Below, piece by piece: positions 12,837 through 26,831 of a DNA stretch of 64,000 nt. The DNA lies in assembly GCF_905220365.1 (NCBI RefSeq), contig NC_061127.1, positions 3,286,001 to 3,350,000 on the forward strand, written 5' to 3'. Source of the DNA: Vanessa cardui. Taxonomy: Eukaryota; Arthropoda; Insecta; Lepidoptera; Nymphalidae. The notes under the pieces were generated by a model that was not told where the DNA came from, ran no database searches, and saw nothing but the letters and a program-made list of their open reading frames with translations. Numbering within the stretch: position 1 is the first letter of the stretch; every line of letters begins with the position of its first letter. The translations under genes and the position numbers were made by a program.

Positions 12837-13759
12837 AGATTAATAACATAATTATATTTTATTATATGTTTTTAGTCTTCTTCTCCGTATAACGCATTCG
12901 CTTCAACGCGTGCTACCAGTGCTGCTAAAATGCTACCAACATAATAAAAACTTATTTTTAAATGTGTGTATGTTATTAACTTAAGGCTTTAGTTTAATTG
13001 GACTTCTCATTAAGGCTAAAACATATTCATGCGATTTGTATATGACATGACGGCATTTTGATACATGTATTCTGTAAATATTATAATTATTATAGTGGAT
13101 GTCGTATATCATAGTGTATCATTTCACGCTCGTGTTCTGCAGTGAACTCAATGCATATTCGTTTACCATAATTTTCACACAATAATTTTTTTTTTGTGTT
13201 CTCTCATTTCAATTTCTAAGTATTTTCGTGAAAACATCGTTGTGGTACGTACTTGTCGATCGTCAATATTAAGATACAAATTCAATGCAATAGTATCAGA
13301 ATTTATTCGTACTATGTAGTTTGTCAATGGGTAGTATTTCAAAAAACAAATAGTAAGTATCTCATCCAACTTTAAATTAGTGTATGAAATATCAACGTAA
13401 TAAATAACCTTTGTCTTCGCCTACGCATCAGGTAAGGCACGATCGCTCTTTTGATACCTATAGCATGGAAAGTGTTAATTACTAATAAATATACTTTTAG
13501 TAATATATTAAATTATACACCTGAATATTATAATTACATTCTGAATAATGCTTTTCCATCCTAACACAAGTGCAAGTCCTTACTAGTAACTTACTAGGTT
13601 TTGGTACCTACCTAATCTGCTATAGATTAAGAATAGTATGTGACACAATAAACATTATTTTAAAGAACGAATTCCGTAGTCTAATATTGTGTACACCGGT
13701 TTTCCTGGGTACGCCACTTCGAGCGCCCGGGTTCGATTACCGGTCGAGTCGATGTAGAA

Positions 13760-15239
13760 TAAAATTTTAACAAAAAGAAAAACCGACTTCAAACAAAACA
13801 CTATTTTAAAACAAATGAATATGCACGAAAAAGTAATAAAAATAATTGCGTATTCAACATATTTTCTAGAGTCTTCCTAAGTTAAATGAAATGAAAAATA
13901 TTAGACTACTTAAAAGTCGATTAACGATTATATCATGTAGTTATAATTATTGTTATATTTGGAGTCGGTGTCAGCCACGGTGCCCTTGCCCCAACAATCA
14001 AAAGAAAGAAGCGATACGAGCCCCTTGATTGATCCAGTATATTATTGTGTAAAAGGTAATTTGTAAAAAACATATTTGTTAAAGTATTCTCGTATTGTTT
14101 TTTGATAGATATACTGTAGGGTTTTATTTATTAAAATAATTTTTATTAAAATAGTGTTTTGTTTGAAGTCGGTTTTTCTTTTTGTTAAAATTTTATTTAT
14201 TTTTTGATTTTAAGTGAAGCTGATGTTGACTAACTAATTTTTTTTAATATGGATAGATTAAGCGTTCCGTTTATATGAGTCAGAAACTACTTCGAGGACA
14301 ATTTCAAAGGAAACTTGCGAAAAAAGCAAAAATAGACTTTCGAAAATGCGGATTTAATACGTCACGCGGCGTAAACTACAAGGATCCCTCGAAAGAGCTG
14401 TAATCGAACTCAGCAAAAAAACTTTGAAAAAGACTAACTATATTTCGGACATCATATGACATTACATCACATACACAAAATTTGATTAAAGATAGTAAGA
14501 AATTCTGCCCCATATCGCACCCTAACTGCGAGCCGTATAGGAGTTCCATCACTACATAGTGTAAAACAAAGTCGCTTTCTCTGTCCCTATAACTTTAAAT
14601 CTACGCAACGGATTTAGATGCGGTTTTTTTTAAAATATAGTGTGATTCAAGGGGGAGGTTTGTGTATATAATACATGAACAATATAGTAAAGAAACACTG
14701 ATAATTTTAGAAGTTTGCGATGTGATGTCGTAAATAAACAAATTCTGTAGTATATTTAGTATCAGTATTGCACTCGTGCGAAGCCGGGGTGGGTAGCTAG
14801 TTGATTATAATATTCGACTATGATAATTACATAAACATAACCACATTACGGAAGGTGACTCAAATATCCAAATAACCTATAAATAAAAGATTCGACCGAG
14901 TATCGCTAACGTGCTCCTCAGAATTGTTCCGTTCCCTTCCGTTCCGTTACTTTGTCATGGATCCTGTGCTCAAAACCTTACCAAACTTTCACCAAATTAC
15001 CCTTGAAGTATATATTTTATAATAAAAAAAGAATTATCAAAATTGGTTAACGTGATTTTCAGTTATTCACCTTTTTGTCGCGCATATACATAATGCAAAT
15101 TTAAGACTTATGTCGTTTTCACATGGATACCATCATCGGAAAAAAAAATAAAAAAATGGGACCCCACGGGAAGCACTACCTTTCAAACAAAAAAAAAATT
15201 ATCAAAATCGGTCCACCCAGTGAAAAGTTATGAGGTAAC

Positions 15240-15278
<39 letters not shown>

Positions 15279-15316
15279 GACGAATTGATAACCTCCTCCT
15301 TTTGGAAGTCGGTTGA
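13760..15316 (+). mobile_element. Composite repeat E1, copy 2, inserted in a SINE
   Basis: Near-identical to copy 1 except that most of the second palindrome arm is missing, leaving about 60 bp of it around 14140-14200. Ends in GGAAGTCGGTTGA. It splits a tRNA-derived SINE whose halves are 13667-13759 and 15317-15470. Confidence 0.8.
14549..14800 (+). mobile_element. Non-autonomous Helitron within E1 copy 2
   Basis: Same TC start, hairpin and CTAG|T end as the copy at 11654, in the same place in E1, so it was carried along by E1 spread rather than inserted twice. Confidence 0.75.
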
Positions 15317-15548
15317 AAAGTTCATTCTCTATGTTGTCTTGGGTCTGGGTGTTTGTGGTACAGTCGTAACTTGTGACTTTCCATAACGCAAGTGCTTTAG
15401 CTACTTACATTGGGATCAGAGTATGTGATGCTGTCCAATATTTATATTTATTTATTTATTATACTGCTGCTTTCTTTTTTGTCGGTTAACGTTTGCTAAC
15501 AGAGGAAACCAATCCACCAAATTGTAAACGACTTCAATACTGCTTTTA

Positions 15549-15870
15549 AGTAAAGTAACAGTCTGTAAATTACCCACAGCTGGGCTAAGGCCTATTCTCC
15601 CATTAAGAAGAGGGTTTGGAATATATACCACCACGCTGTTCCAATGCGGGTTGGTGGAATGCACATGTGGCAGAATTACGATGAAATTAGACACATGCAG
15701 GTTTCTTCACAATGTTTTCCTTCACCGCCGAGCACGAGAAGATTTTAAACACAAATATATTTAAAATTATAATTTTAAGCACATACATATATAGTGGTTC
15801 TTGCTTGGGTTTGTACCCGAAATCATCAAGTAAGATGCACGCGTTCTAACCACTGGGCCATCCCGGCTCT
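15549..15870 (-). mobile_element. SINE S1, full length, reverse
   Basis: Reads GTAAAGTAACAGTCTGTAA at one end and ACCACTGGGCCATCCCGGCT at the other, complementary to the S1 tRNA head. Confidence 0.8.
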
Positions 15871-16290
15871 ACTCTCTCCAATACTGGTTTAATAAAACGT
15901 ATTGTACACAAATCCGACAGCGCGAACATTCGAAACGCGGATGCTTTCATTAGTATTTTTATTGTCTCATTTCAAAGACAAAACACTGCTAACGATTCCA
16001 TTTCTATTGTTAACTAGTTCTGTAATTATTTTAATTAATATATTTCAATCAATGGCATATATTTTTTTGTTACTATAATTTTCATATAATTATATTGCTT
16101 TGTTAGTCAAGTAAATATTATTTATTTGTATCAATATTTAATCAAAAGAAAAATCTATTAAATTTACGATTTGTTACTTATAACAAACTATCAGTCATAC
16201 TACTTACTGTAATTGTTTAACAAGTAAAAGTATGTAGAGTTTTAACGATTTTTTAATGATCGAATAACATCTAATAATTTAAAAAAATAA

Positions 16291-16600
16291 AAGTAAAGTA
16301 ACAGCCTGTAAATTTCCCACTGCTGGGATCAGGCCTCCTCTTTCATTAAGGAAACAATTTGGAACATATTCCACCACGCTGTTCCAATTCATGTTGGAGG
16401 AATGTACGTATGGCAGAATTTCGATGAAATTAGACACATGCAGGTTTCTTCGCTATGTTTTCCTTCACCGCCGAGCACGAGATGAATTATAAACACAAAT
16501 TAAGCACATGTATACATAATATAGTGGTGCTTGCCTGGGTTTGAACACGAAATCATCGGTTAAGATGCACGCGTTATAACCACTGGACCATCTCAGCTCT
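16291..16600 (-). mobile_element. SINE S1, full length, reverse
   Basis: Second reversed copy 420 bp after the previous one; box B complement GGTTTGAACACG is mutated. Confidence 0.8.
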
Positions 16601-19600
16601 ATATCTAATAATATTTTCACGGCATTTTAGGTTCGTTTTTTTCTTTTAACTATAATAGCCGCGAAAATGCACAGTTATACTAATTATATTTTTTAAACTA
16701 AATCCATCCTGTGGCGTTTCCTTCATTTTGGTGCAGTGGTTTCACGTGTTTGTGCCAGGCATACAAACAATAACAAAATAAAAAAAAATAAAAAAAAAAA
16801 TTGATTTGAAATTACCAATCGACATTTTCATTATTTAGGTTTGTGCAAGTAAATTTATTTATAGAAAACTTTATAAATATTTAGCCCTTTGACGCGAACC
16901 CAACTGTAGGATTATCAGAACTATTCAGTCTCGATCCAGTGCAGGGCTGTTCATATGCTAATCTACTTGACAGTCTAATGCTGGATATTGATCGAATTCG
17001 GCTTTACTGGCACTGAAATGTTCTGATTGGATAAATTCTACTAATTGTGTTCCATCTAAAAAGTCAAGCCTCGATTATATGTATGTTGATTATCATTCTA
17101 TTGGTAATTATTTTAATTAGATTATTTATGTAGGTTTATTGTATCATTCTATGTAAAAATATCTAATTAGTAATTCTTTTGATATCGAGTTGATCGCTTC
17201 AGTTAATGAGATCATTAATACAAATGAACTTTCATGAATATATACCTATGTAATCTATATATTATATTAAATAACTGAAATAAAAGTTTCTGTTTAGAGT
17301 TTTGTCATAGCCTTAAAATTATTTATATTTTTTTAATCGTGTCCCAGGGTGCAACTTTAATTTGAGGATGGTTAACAATTTTCTGTTTGTTTTGGAACCA
17401 AAATGGAAGAAACATTGTGAATTTCATTATTATTAATATTTAGTACTTTGTGATTAAGACTTTTTGAAATTTCAAGAAACTTTCAATTAAGTATGTGTAC
17501 TGTGTAGGTTTTCGGAAGTTTTCGGATCTCGAAGAATAATAAGTATAAAAACAAATTCGATATTTAAAATTTCAATTTAACCATTTTGTCGAAATTAACA
17601 ATTGCTTCTAAATTCAAATGAGCTCCCAAAAATTCATTGAAATTTAAAGTTACTCAAATTTTCCTAGGCATATAAGGCCCATTCATATTGGTTCGACTCA
17701 GTCATAGTGGAAAGTGATCTGCAAATCAGGAACAGAGAAATTGAATACGAGGATGGAGCAAACGTAAAAGTAAAAAGTAAAATTAAATCGGGAGTGATCT
17801 AACGTTGAAAGCACTTAAATGCTCTTGTCGGAGAAAAATAAGAGCACCTTTGTTAATTGATATAAATTTTTAAAGACCTTTAACAGATATCAGAATCGGA
17901 AGAATCATCAATGCCATTTATTAATCGTTCGTTAAAAATCGAATATCATAATTTGAATTCACGCTAAAATCCGATTAAGACGTATTTAATAAATTATATT
18001 TTTTTAGTTGCAAGACTAAAATGATTATATTATAGAGGTTCTGTTATATATGTTACTACTTTCTTCGGTTAAAACGTTCAATCGAATTTTATGAAATAAA
18101 GAAAATTTTAACCACTCTTGGTGGTCCAAACAGCTGTTTGTACCACCAAGAGTGTACCTAAGAATCTCTTCATCTATCAGGTATACTTGCATTAGCTTAA
18201 TGTATATGAAATTCTTCTTTGACGCTCGAATGGTCAATATTTCTTGCAGCTTTCTTAATAATAGGTTGGGGAAAAAGTTTCTTCGTATTTTATATGAAAA
18301 TTCAAAAAGTTTTTTTTATAGTTTATTTATAGTTTATTTACATTTGACTAAAGTATGTAGGTGCCATTTTGTTCCATAATATATATATATAGCTATATAT
18401 GCTAGCTTTTTTTTATACCCAGCACCTAAGACATCCTATCCTAAAATGCGGATGACGCCACAATCTAAAATATTTTTAGAAAACATCCGTCAAATTATAA
18501 CAAATAAAATGGGAGCATCGAACTTTAATAAAAAAGGGAATAACCGAATATTCAACTCCGGTCATCAAGGCTTGAGAAGACTAGGAACTTATACCATGTG
18601 GGGATTCGTATTACACATACTGTAAAATGTTATGTAATTCATACATAAGGTAGATTTCCAAAGGTAGGTAGCCAAATTATAAAAAATAATTCAGTACCCA
18701 CAATTTACAGTTAATATTGGCACTCTAACCGCTGAGTCAACTCGGTTCTAAAAATAATGTAAATAGAGTTCATCTCTATCGAAGATCCATGCTCCAATTA
18801 CTTGATGAAGTCAGAATTCGATAGCCAACAGTCAAGTGCAACTTATATTTTCCAATATTTAATTGGTATTACGAAATAAGGTTAGTGGTCAAATATGCTA
18901 TTGGATTATTTTGTAGGTTATCTCATTTATATATATCAGATGAAAATATATAGTCCATTGTCAATAGCTTGGTGGATAATGTAGGAGTGTTTTGGTTAGG
19001 TGAAGGTCATAAATGTGAACAAAAACTCTTGATTTGTGATTTAATGCCCTCCTAAAACGAAAGACGAACTTGCGAACTGATACACAATCGCTTGTAAAAT
19101 TCAGAAGAAACCCAAATAAATAGCCCTGTATCGTATTTAGGATAATGCATGTACTTATTGAAAATAGTCCATGTTATGATTTTGACGTATGACATATTTC
19201 TCTTCTCGTGTGTATTGTGAGTGCACCGCGCTTTAATATGGTCTGTAGACCAAGGTAAATCCTAAGATGAAATGTCTCGATCCTGCATTTAAATGTAAGT
19301 CTATCTCTCGCGCGTACAAGTTTTGTTTTTATTAAATAGGCGACAACTGCTCTATGTTACTTTACCGATTTCATTGTAACCTTTATTCAAACGTGGTAAC
19401 TAGTTTTATTATACATGTTTAGTTATTAGTAATCTGACAACATATCCAAGATAACCGCGAGACCAAGCGGCATTAATTAGTATATACATTTTCAGTTTAA
19501 TATTTCATTATACAGAATTTAAAGTAATTAAAATTATTGAATATTAATAAACATAATTTGAGGCTGACTTCAATAAGCCCGACGTTGGAAGTTGTAAAGT

Positions 19601-20167
19601 TGAACGTTATTTAATAAATTCGACCTGTCATACAACTTTCTGAAAGTAAAGAAATGTCTGTCAAAATTTTAATTAATAATGTTTTTGCGAATAACATTCG
19701 ATATTATTTTTGAGCCACTATTTAGAATTTCTTTAGCATAGCAACCATTTACTTAGAAATGAGTGGTGAGCCTTTGCCCGATTTGAAACAGCGATCATAA
19801 AGTCCAATTATCCCGCCCCAATACTTTTTTTCCTTTTCGCAAAGATTAATCTCGTCTATAGTCGATACAAAGATCTAACGTCATCATTTTCAACAGCCCA
19901 TATTTGTTCACTACTGAACATAGGCCTCTCCAAATCCATGCCACTGTTATGTGTTATGTTCTGTTGTGCGCTTGTGTGCTATTGGAACAGCTTGGTGTCT
20001 TATTCAAATATTCTCTTAAAAAAGGAGAGTAGATACAAGACTCTCGATATGTTTAAGTTTGAAGGTAGTTTGTAGTCTAATTACAACACTAGGAATATAT
20101 CAACTTTAATCTAATCTATTTCCGAAAATTTTAAATTACGACTATGTCTACTTGGCGCTGCTGAGGA
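16601..20167. other. Gene-free span
   Basis: AT-rich, apart from the possible mariner fragment at 18262; nothing else supported. Confidence 0.55.
18262..18375 (+). mobile_element. Possible mariner-type terminal fragment
   Basis: ATAGGTTGGGGAAAAAGTTT followed by CTTCGTATTTTATATGAAA and GTAGGTGCCATTTTGTTC resemble a mariner 5' end after a TA-rich site; recognised from memory, no transposase follows. Confidence 0.3.
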
Positions 20168-20473
20168 GAGCTGAGATGGCCCAATGGTTAGAACGCGTGC
20201 ATCTTAACCGATGATTACGGGTTCAAACCCAGGCAAGCAACACTATATGTATGTGCTTAATTTGTGTTTATAATTCATCTCGTGCTCAGCGGTGAAGGAA
20301 AACATCGTGAGGAAACCTGTATGTGTCGAATTTCATCGAAATTCTGCCACATGTGCATTCCACCAACCTGCACTGGAACAGCGTGGTGGAATATGTTCCA
20401 AACCCTCTCCTTAATGGAAGAGGAGAGAATCTCAGCAGTGGGAAATGTACAGGCTGTTACTTTACTTTACTTT
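20168..20473 (+). mobile_element. SINE S1, full length
   Basis: GAGCTGAGATGGCCCAATGG head, GGGTTCAAACC box B, ends GGCTGTTACTTTACTTTAC. Confidence 0.8.
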
Positions 20474-20660
20474 TTACTTTTATATTTGGCAAATACGGCA
20501 CGTTCCAAATTTAAAAACAAATTTATTGAAAATACATATATTCAATTTTTTAATTTTTTTATCATTCAAGTGGTAAATGAGTAACAGTCTCACCAGATGG
20601 AAAGTGACTATCACCGCCTAGAGACATCCGCAGTACCTGATGTTCTGGTACGTTTCCAGC

Positions 20661-22050
20661 CTTATATAAAATCTTTTTAATGGTGATATTAGTATTTATA
20701 TTAAAATTCATCGTTTAATGCCATGGTAGGGAAACAAAAGAAATGTGCTATCACAGCTTTTCGTTGTAATAAAACAATGTTATTTAAGTTTTAACAAAAT
20801 TCTCATCGAATTATTTACAAAACATTAGGAGATAATATATCAGAGAGCGTGTAATTGCTTCGACGAATTATTTCGCCTAATTAGCGCCGGCGGAGAATCG
20901 GGGACACCGATTTAAGGATGGAACATGCCAAAAATAATTTAAATTTATTCTTTATATTTATATTATATATATAAAACCGTTTTATTGCTACAAATACTCT
21001 TTTAGTTTCAAAATAAATATTATTACTGATTCTAATCAATCATTTTAATGAACTAATAATTGAAATGTCATATCTTCTACTTATAATTAATGAATATAAA
21101 ACCATTGTCTTTTATTACAAATGTGTCATTTTTATATAACTTTATATGTAAAAACAACGATACTTTATTTAATATAATTAGATAAAATGGGAATTCATAA
21201 GCATAATGTATAGAGCGAGGTAACAATACAAACATTTGCCTTGAAATGAAAATAATAATCGAGAAAGCTTTAAAACAAAAATGGTCGCTATAACCACATC
21301 TGGTCTTCTTTGTCAACATAAAATTATTCATCAAATTTTATTAAATATTAAAACTCCAACGACTGTGAATCCTCTTACAAACATTATTTACGCTTTCAAA
21401 ACAATTTCGATTCGATAAATACTTAAGAAGACTTTTAGAAAAGCATTCAAAACACCGAAACCGAAAATCGTCTATTTGTAGACAAACCGATGTCCAATCG
21501 AAGAATAAAATCAAAGAAGTTCTCGAAACGAAACCGATACTTAAGGTCTACAATTTAAAGTTAGGTCGGCGGTTAAGTTGGCAAAGATACCGCAGAAATT
21601 CCCAAGTTCGAAGTTCCAACGTTTGATGTAGAGGGAATTATTCAAAAACCACTAAGAGCTTCGGCGTTTAAAAGCGAATTGTTTGCAACTTTGGGACCGG
21701 GAATAACGAACGTTTGCCGCGCCCGCTAATTGATTGCGTAGACCTGCGGGCTTGTTTGGATAAGCGAATATTCAGGTTTGATTTCTAGGAACAAGATGAG
21801 CTCATGACTAATCATATTTCTATATCGACAAAACTCAACTCAACTAGCAGTTATATTATATTATGTTATATAATCTAAAATATATATAATATATTTTAGA
21901 AAATACGTATCCATAAATGATTGTTTTAATAATAGAAAACTATTTCTATCATTAAAATAGTAATATTTAGTTAATTCTGAGATGTTAAATTAGTCTGAAA
22001 TATTTTACCGTGCATAAATAAGTGCAATATTGATTGAATATTTGCCAACT
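20661..22050. other. Gene-free span
   Basis: No supported feature; a GC-richer patch near 20880-20930. Confidence 0.55.
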
Positions 22051-22300
22051 ATCTGTAAATTTCCCACAGCTAGTCTAAGACCACTTCTCCCCTCGAGGAG
22101 AAGGTTTAGAACATATACACCACGACCAGAATTTCTATGAAATGAGACACATGCAGGTTTCTTCACGATGTTTTCCTTGATCGCCGAGCACGAGATGAAT
22201 TATAAACACGAATTAAGCACATGAATAATCAGCGGTGCTTGCCTGGGTTTGAACCCGCAATTATCGGTTAAAATGTTGCACCACTGGGCCATCTCAGCTT
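22051..22300 (-). mobile_element. SINE S1, reverse, internally deleted
   Basis: CTGTAAATTTCCCACAGC tail and ACTGGGCCATCTCAGCTT head present; a block around the GCGTGGTGG tract is lost. Confidence 0.75.
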
Positions 22301-22905
22301 CATCCAATATCAAACCACAGATCGTATTTTGTTTATATGCTTTGTTACGAATTATCTAGAATATATTAATTCATTGATTGATCGATATGGATATTTTATA
22401 ACAACGCTGATTGTTCCATCAATAACAGATCTCATATAATTGTATTAATTATTTAGTGAAATTGATCATCAATCATATAAGTGACGGTAATGAGTTGAAG
22501 TTTACTAATTGCTGTGCTCGTTTAAATATTCAGAAATATAATTCGATATTATAATTTTTATAATTTCTCCTTAAAACTAGTTCACTTAATTGAAAATTAA
22601 TCGAATTTCACGTTCAATTAACGAGTATTCGTGATTATTAAAACTCTTTTCTAGAATAATACATCAAGCTTTTAAATTTATAAATGTGTTATAATTATTA
22701 AAATAGTTCATATTATTATAAGTTTTTATTTAATTAGCAATGACTGTTTTCTTATACTACGGAATTGAAATTTGACATTTTGATCCAGTTTCTATGGCAA
22801 TTTTTATACCATAGGTATGTGCATGTGCTACCTAGCAGGTAGGCATTATACCATAGGTATATGTAAGGGGTCACCATGACTGCTATACACATTTGTTTTT
22901 GTTTA

Positions 22906-23195
22906 TGGTATAGTTTGGCGGACGAACATATGGGCCACTTGATGGTAAGTGGTCATCATCACCCATAGACGACGCTGTAAAAATATTAACTATTCTTTAC
23001 ATCGTCAATGTGTCACCAACCTTGTGAACTAAGATGTTATGTACTTTGTGTATGTAGTTACACTGGCTCACTCACCCTTCAAACCGAAACACAACAATAC
23101 CGAGTACTGTTATTTGGCGGAAGAATAACTGATGAGTGGGTGGTAGCTACCCAGACGGGCTTGCACAAAGCCCTACCACCAAGTGAGTAATATTA
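22906..23195 (+). repeat. Family R3 copy
   Basis: Full-length copy from GTTTGGCGGACGAACATATG to AAAGCCCTACCACCAAGTGA. A second, decayed copy follows directly (about 23196-23345). Confidence 0.7.
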
Positions 23196-23345
23196 ACTAT
23201 TCGCTATATCGCGCTCTAGTGCTAAGCCAACCCTGGGATATTTGGTTATACTGGCTTACAACAATACTTAGTAATGCTATTTGGGGATAGAATATATAAG
23301 ATTCGGACGTACCTACGAAGATAGGCTTGCACAAAATCACGCGTT

Positions 23346-24257
23346 GAGTTGAAACCATGAATTGATTTCATACCCACATATTTAAATCTAGGGAAGCACA
23401 ATTATTATTTCATCTTATCCTCGGCAATTGAAAATACGATAAAAAAACATGCATGATTCGAATGAAAATATATCACACGAATACCTATTCGTATTCGTAC
23501 TCTAACTCGCAAGTTTCAAACTTGTCTGTCTAATATTGTTAATTTTCACTCTCAAAATACAATAAAGCTATAAGGGTAAATTATGTAATACGTTACATGT
23601 GTATCGTTAGATATAGACACTATATACATTTCAATATTGTCAGGTTTCTAACGCAATGAAGTCGCTTAAACCAAATGATAGTCCATTTAAATTTAGTTCA
23701 GTCTCGCTATTCTCGTAGTGCCAAAGCTTGAAAAATATATTTTCAATCTGTATCTATTGATTTGAATTTATTCCATAAAATGATGCCTAATTTAAACTAC
23801 TCTCCGTTCTACTACAATTTCAATATACGTATAGATTACTTCATTTTACACGGTATCTTCTCGGGTAAATTCATTGTATCAACCTGATGTTAATGAACAA
23901 TGAAGACAAACTCGCAATCAGCAATGCTTAGCATATTTAACTAATCAATACTGTCACCTCGAAACGGCTGTAGGGATTAAATATATCCGTGTTTCTCAGT
24001 CGACTGCAGATTAGTAGTAATTAATTTTTGCCATTTTATTAAGTTACTTTTAAAAAATGTCACGCTTTTCCTAGGGCAGTTGGTAAATACGCTCACTAAT
24101 ACCAAATTTATTTGCCACGATTGATTTAAAGCCTCAACTTTGTGGGATTTTTGTTTAATGTACGTAATGTTTTATTATTTTTACTGTTTTTGAATAATAT
24201 TGGGTATATAAGATTTTAAATTAACGTGTTTATTTTTATTATTACAATTATTAATTA
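23346..24257. other. Gene-free span
   Basis: No supported feature. Confidence 0.55.
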
Positions 24258-24330
24258 CCATGTTTTTTATTTTTATCCATTGGAGCTCGATATTTCGACA
24301 TTATCTACGAATGTCTTGTTCACGAGACTC
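24258..24330 (+). repeat. Shared repeat fragment (family P)
   Basis: CATGTTTTTTATTTTTATCC then GAGCTCGATATTTCGACATT; an inverted copy lies in gene B intron 5 (51229-51320). Resembles Penelope-associated repeats by memory only. Confidence 0.45.
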
Positions 24331-24715
24331 AAACTTCTTCACTTTTTTTAATTAATAACAGTAATTTTGGGTATGTTAAGTAGTATTAAAATAAAAAATA
24401 GAAATGACTCTTAGTGGTTCCAAGTTGGACTAGCACTAGTAGATTTTCATGCGTTTTCATAAATAATCTTTTGCTGAAAGTTGATTAAAGGAAACCTACA
24501 AGCCTAAGATAAAAATCGGCATTGGAATTGCGTGGTGGAATATGCTACCTTCTCAGTATATACACTAATAAAATCATCGATAAAATATTTATTGACAAGA
24601 TTAATCGTTGTGAATATTATATAACGTCGCTGGAAATTAATGATCCATGCCATTCCTGATATCTATAACATGTCCAAAACGAATTATATCGCGAAAATAA
24701 TACATGAACTTTTTT

Positions 24716-24850
24716 TTTACGATATATGTGGCAAACGAGCAGGAGGCTCACCTGATGGACAGTGACTACCACCGCCCATGGACATCTGCAACACCAGGGG
24801 GATAGCAGGTGCGTTGCCGGCCTTTAAGAAAGGAGTACGCTCTTTTCTTG
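24716..24850 (+). repeat. Interspersed repeat family R5
   Basis: GGCAAACGAGCAGGAGGCTC, CACCTGATGG and GTGCGTTGCCGGCCTTTAAG. A decayed relative lies at 20578-20660 (CACCAGATGGAAAGTGACTA). Confidence 0.5.
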
Positions 24851-25374
24851 AAGGTTCCCATTCCATTCCCAGGTTCTCTTCTTCGATACTTCCCTATCTG
24901 AAGACATCTCACAAATAACATTCATTCCAGCCATATCATCTTTCACACAATCAATCCATAGTTTCAGTGGTCGTCCTCTTCCTCTATATCCAAATACATA
25001 AACTACATTACATTACTACATTACATTACTTTATATTCAATAAAAATTGGACTTTAGTTTTTAGGCAGGCACATATGTACCACCCACTTAACACATATTT
25101 ATGTCTATGGACGATGGCGACGACCACCAGACGGACCACACCGGCCACCATCCTACCTACTTAAAATAAATTCTAGTGTTACCAAGACAAGTAAAACATT
25201 TCAAACGTAACATAAATAACCTTGTATTTTTAATTTTACTTTCTACCGATAAGAAGGAAGACAACAATAAAATTTAATATATATAATAATATGATGATTT
25301 AATATATCATAATTTAATATGAATGAAAATCACATCAAAGCCAAGCCCAGCAGTGTAGTTACTACATACTTCTT

Positions 25375-26825
25375 TACATAGTATAAAACAAAGTCACTTT
25401 TTCTGTCCCTATGTCCCTTTGTACGCTTTAATCTTTTAAACTACGCAACGGATTTTGATGCGGTTTTAATAGATAGAGTGAATCGAGAGAAGGTTTTTAT
25501 ATATAATACATAGACAATATAGTTAAGTAACACAGATAATTCAAAAGTTTCTCATGTAATGTCGTAATTTTTTTAATTTTTTTGCACTTTCATTGTAAAC
25601 GCTGGTAAACCCTAATAGATAGATCAAAACAATGTACTACAGAATTGTACACCTCAAAAATGTCTACAAAAAAGTCCGCGATGGTATATGTCTATCTCTT
25701 AAAGATAACCCACAATAAACATTTTTTTATCTTTTATTTTTACGAGAAAAAATGGCTTATTTTCGAAGCGATTTTAATCAATATAGCATTAATCCTTGTC
25801 CAATTAGGTACCTTAAACAAATTGTGCATTCAATATAGATAAATACGGCCCTTTACAGCATGTAATTCAAATGAATATTTTCGAAGATATTACAGTTTTA
25901 AAACGCACGGACATAGCGGTTTGTATTTCCTAATGAGTGAAAAATGTGTACATATTACCTATTTCTTATCACTACGTCGTATAAAACAAAATTGATTCTC
26001 GCTGACTGTCTTTTCCTGTCTATCCTTAAATCTTTAAAACTATGCATCGGATTTTGATGCGGTTTTTTTTAATAGATAGAGTGATTCGAGAGGAAGGTTT
26101 TTATATATAATACATAGACAATATAGTTAAGTAACACTGATAATTCAAAAGTTTCTCATGTACTGTCGTAAATTTTTTATTTTTTTTTGCGCTTTCATTG
26201 TAAACGCTGGCTAAACCCTACTAGATAGATCAAAATAATGTACTACAGAATTGTACACCTCAAAAATGTCTACAAAAAAGTCTGCGATGGTATATATCTA
26301 TCTCTTAAAGATAACCCACAATAAACGTTTTTTTATCTTTTATTTTTATTTTAAGACGCACAGACACAGCGTTTTGTAATTCCTAAAGAGTGAAAACTGT
26401 GTATATTGTACCTACATATTTGTTATCACTGCATAGTATGAGTGAATGAGTGATTTAAAGAGAATGATTTACTATATACCTTCATTATAATACATTAAAA
26501 TACGTGAGCAATATATTAGATAAACACTGATAATTTTAAAGGTTTCTAATGTGATGTCGTAAAAAGACACATTTTTGGACATATATTCCAAACGCTGGCT
26601 GAATACTATGAGATAGATCAAAATAATTTACTACACCTTGAAAATGTCTACAAAAAACTCCGCGATGGTATGTGTCTATCTGTTAGTTATAACCCACAAT
26701 AACATTTTTTTGTCATTTATTTTTTACTTTTTGATATTGGCTAATTTTCGTAGCACTTTGAATTTAGCAGTAATCGGACGCAGTTATTATCGGAGCTCTC
26801 TAGGCGAGGGAAATAACAATACTTA
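25375..26825 (+). mobile_element. Tandem array of three Helitron-derived units
   Basis: Units 25375-25968, 25969-26425 and 26426-26825 share the 5' start (TCACTACGT / TCACTGCATAG), the GGATTTTGATGCGG block in units 1 and 2, and a GTCTACAAAAA...CCGCGATGG block. Unit 2 lacks about 135 bp present in unit 1. Only the internal junctions have TC starts; no CTAG separates the units, so they are head-to-tail. Confidence 0.6.
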
Positions 26826-26831
26826 ATAAAT

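Larger units (their letters stand above)
13667..15470 (+). mobile_element. SINE S2 split by E1 copy 2
   Basis: The head 13667-13759 (GTGTACACCGGTTTTCC, GGTTCGATTACCGG) stops after GATGTAGAA and the tail resumes at 15317 with AAAGTTCATT. Joined, the halves match the intact copy at 31101-31350. Confidence 0.75.

Noticed and set aside
18430..18610. Possible Tc1 transposase start
   Set aside because: Short, frame broken soon after, and no convincing helix-turn-helix match.
23008..23190. Small cysteine-rich protein
   Set aside because: Lies wholly in an R3 interspersed repeat found in several other places.
25645..26826. Two similar small proteins (MYTSKMSTKKSAM-type and MKMSTKNSAM-type)
   Set aside because: Both fall at the same place in units of the Helitron-derived array; repeat-derived frames, not genes.
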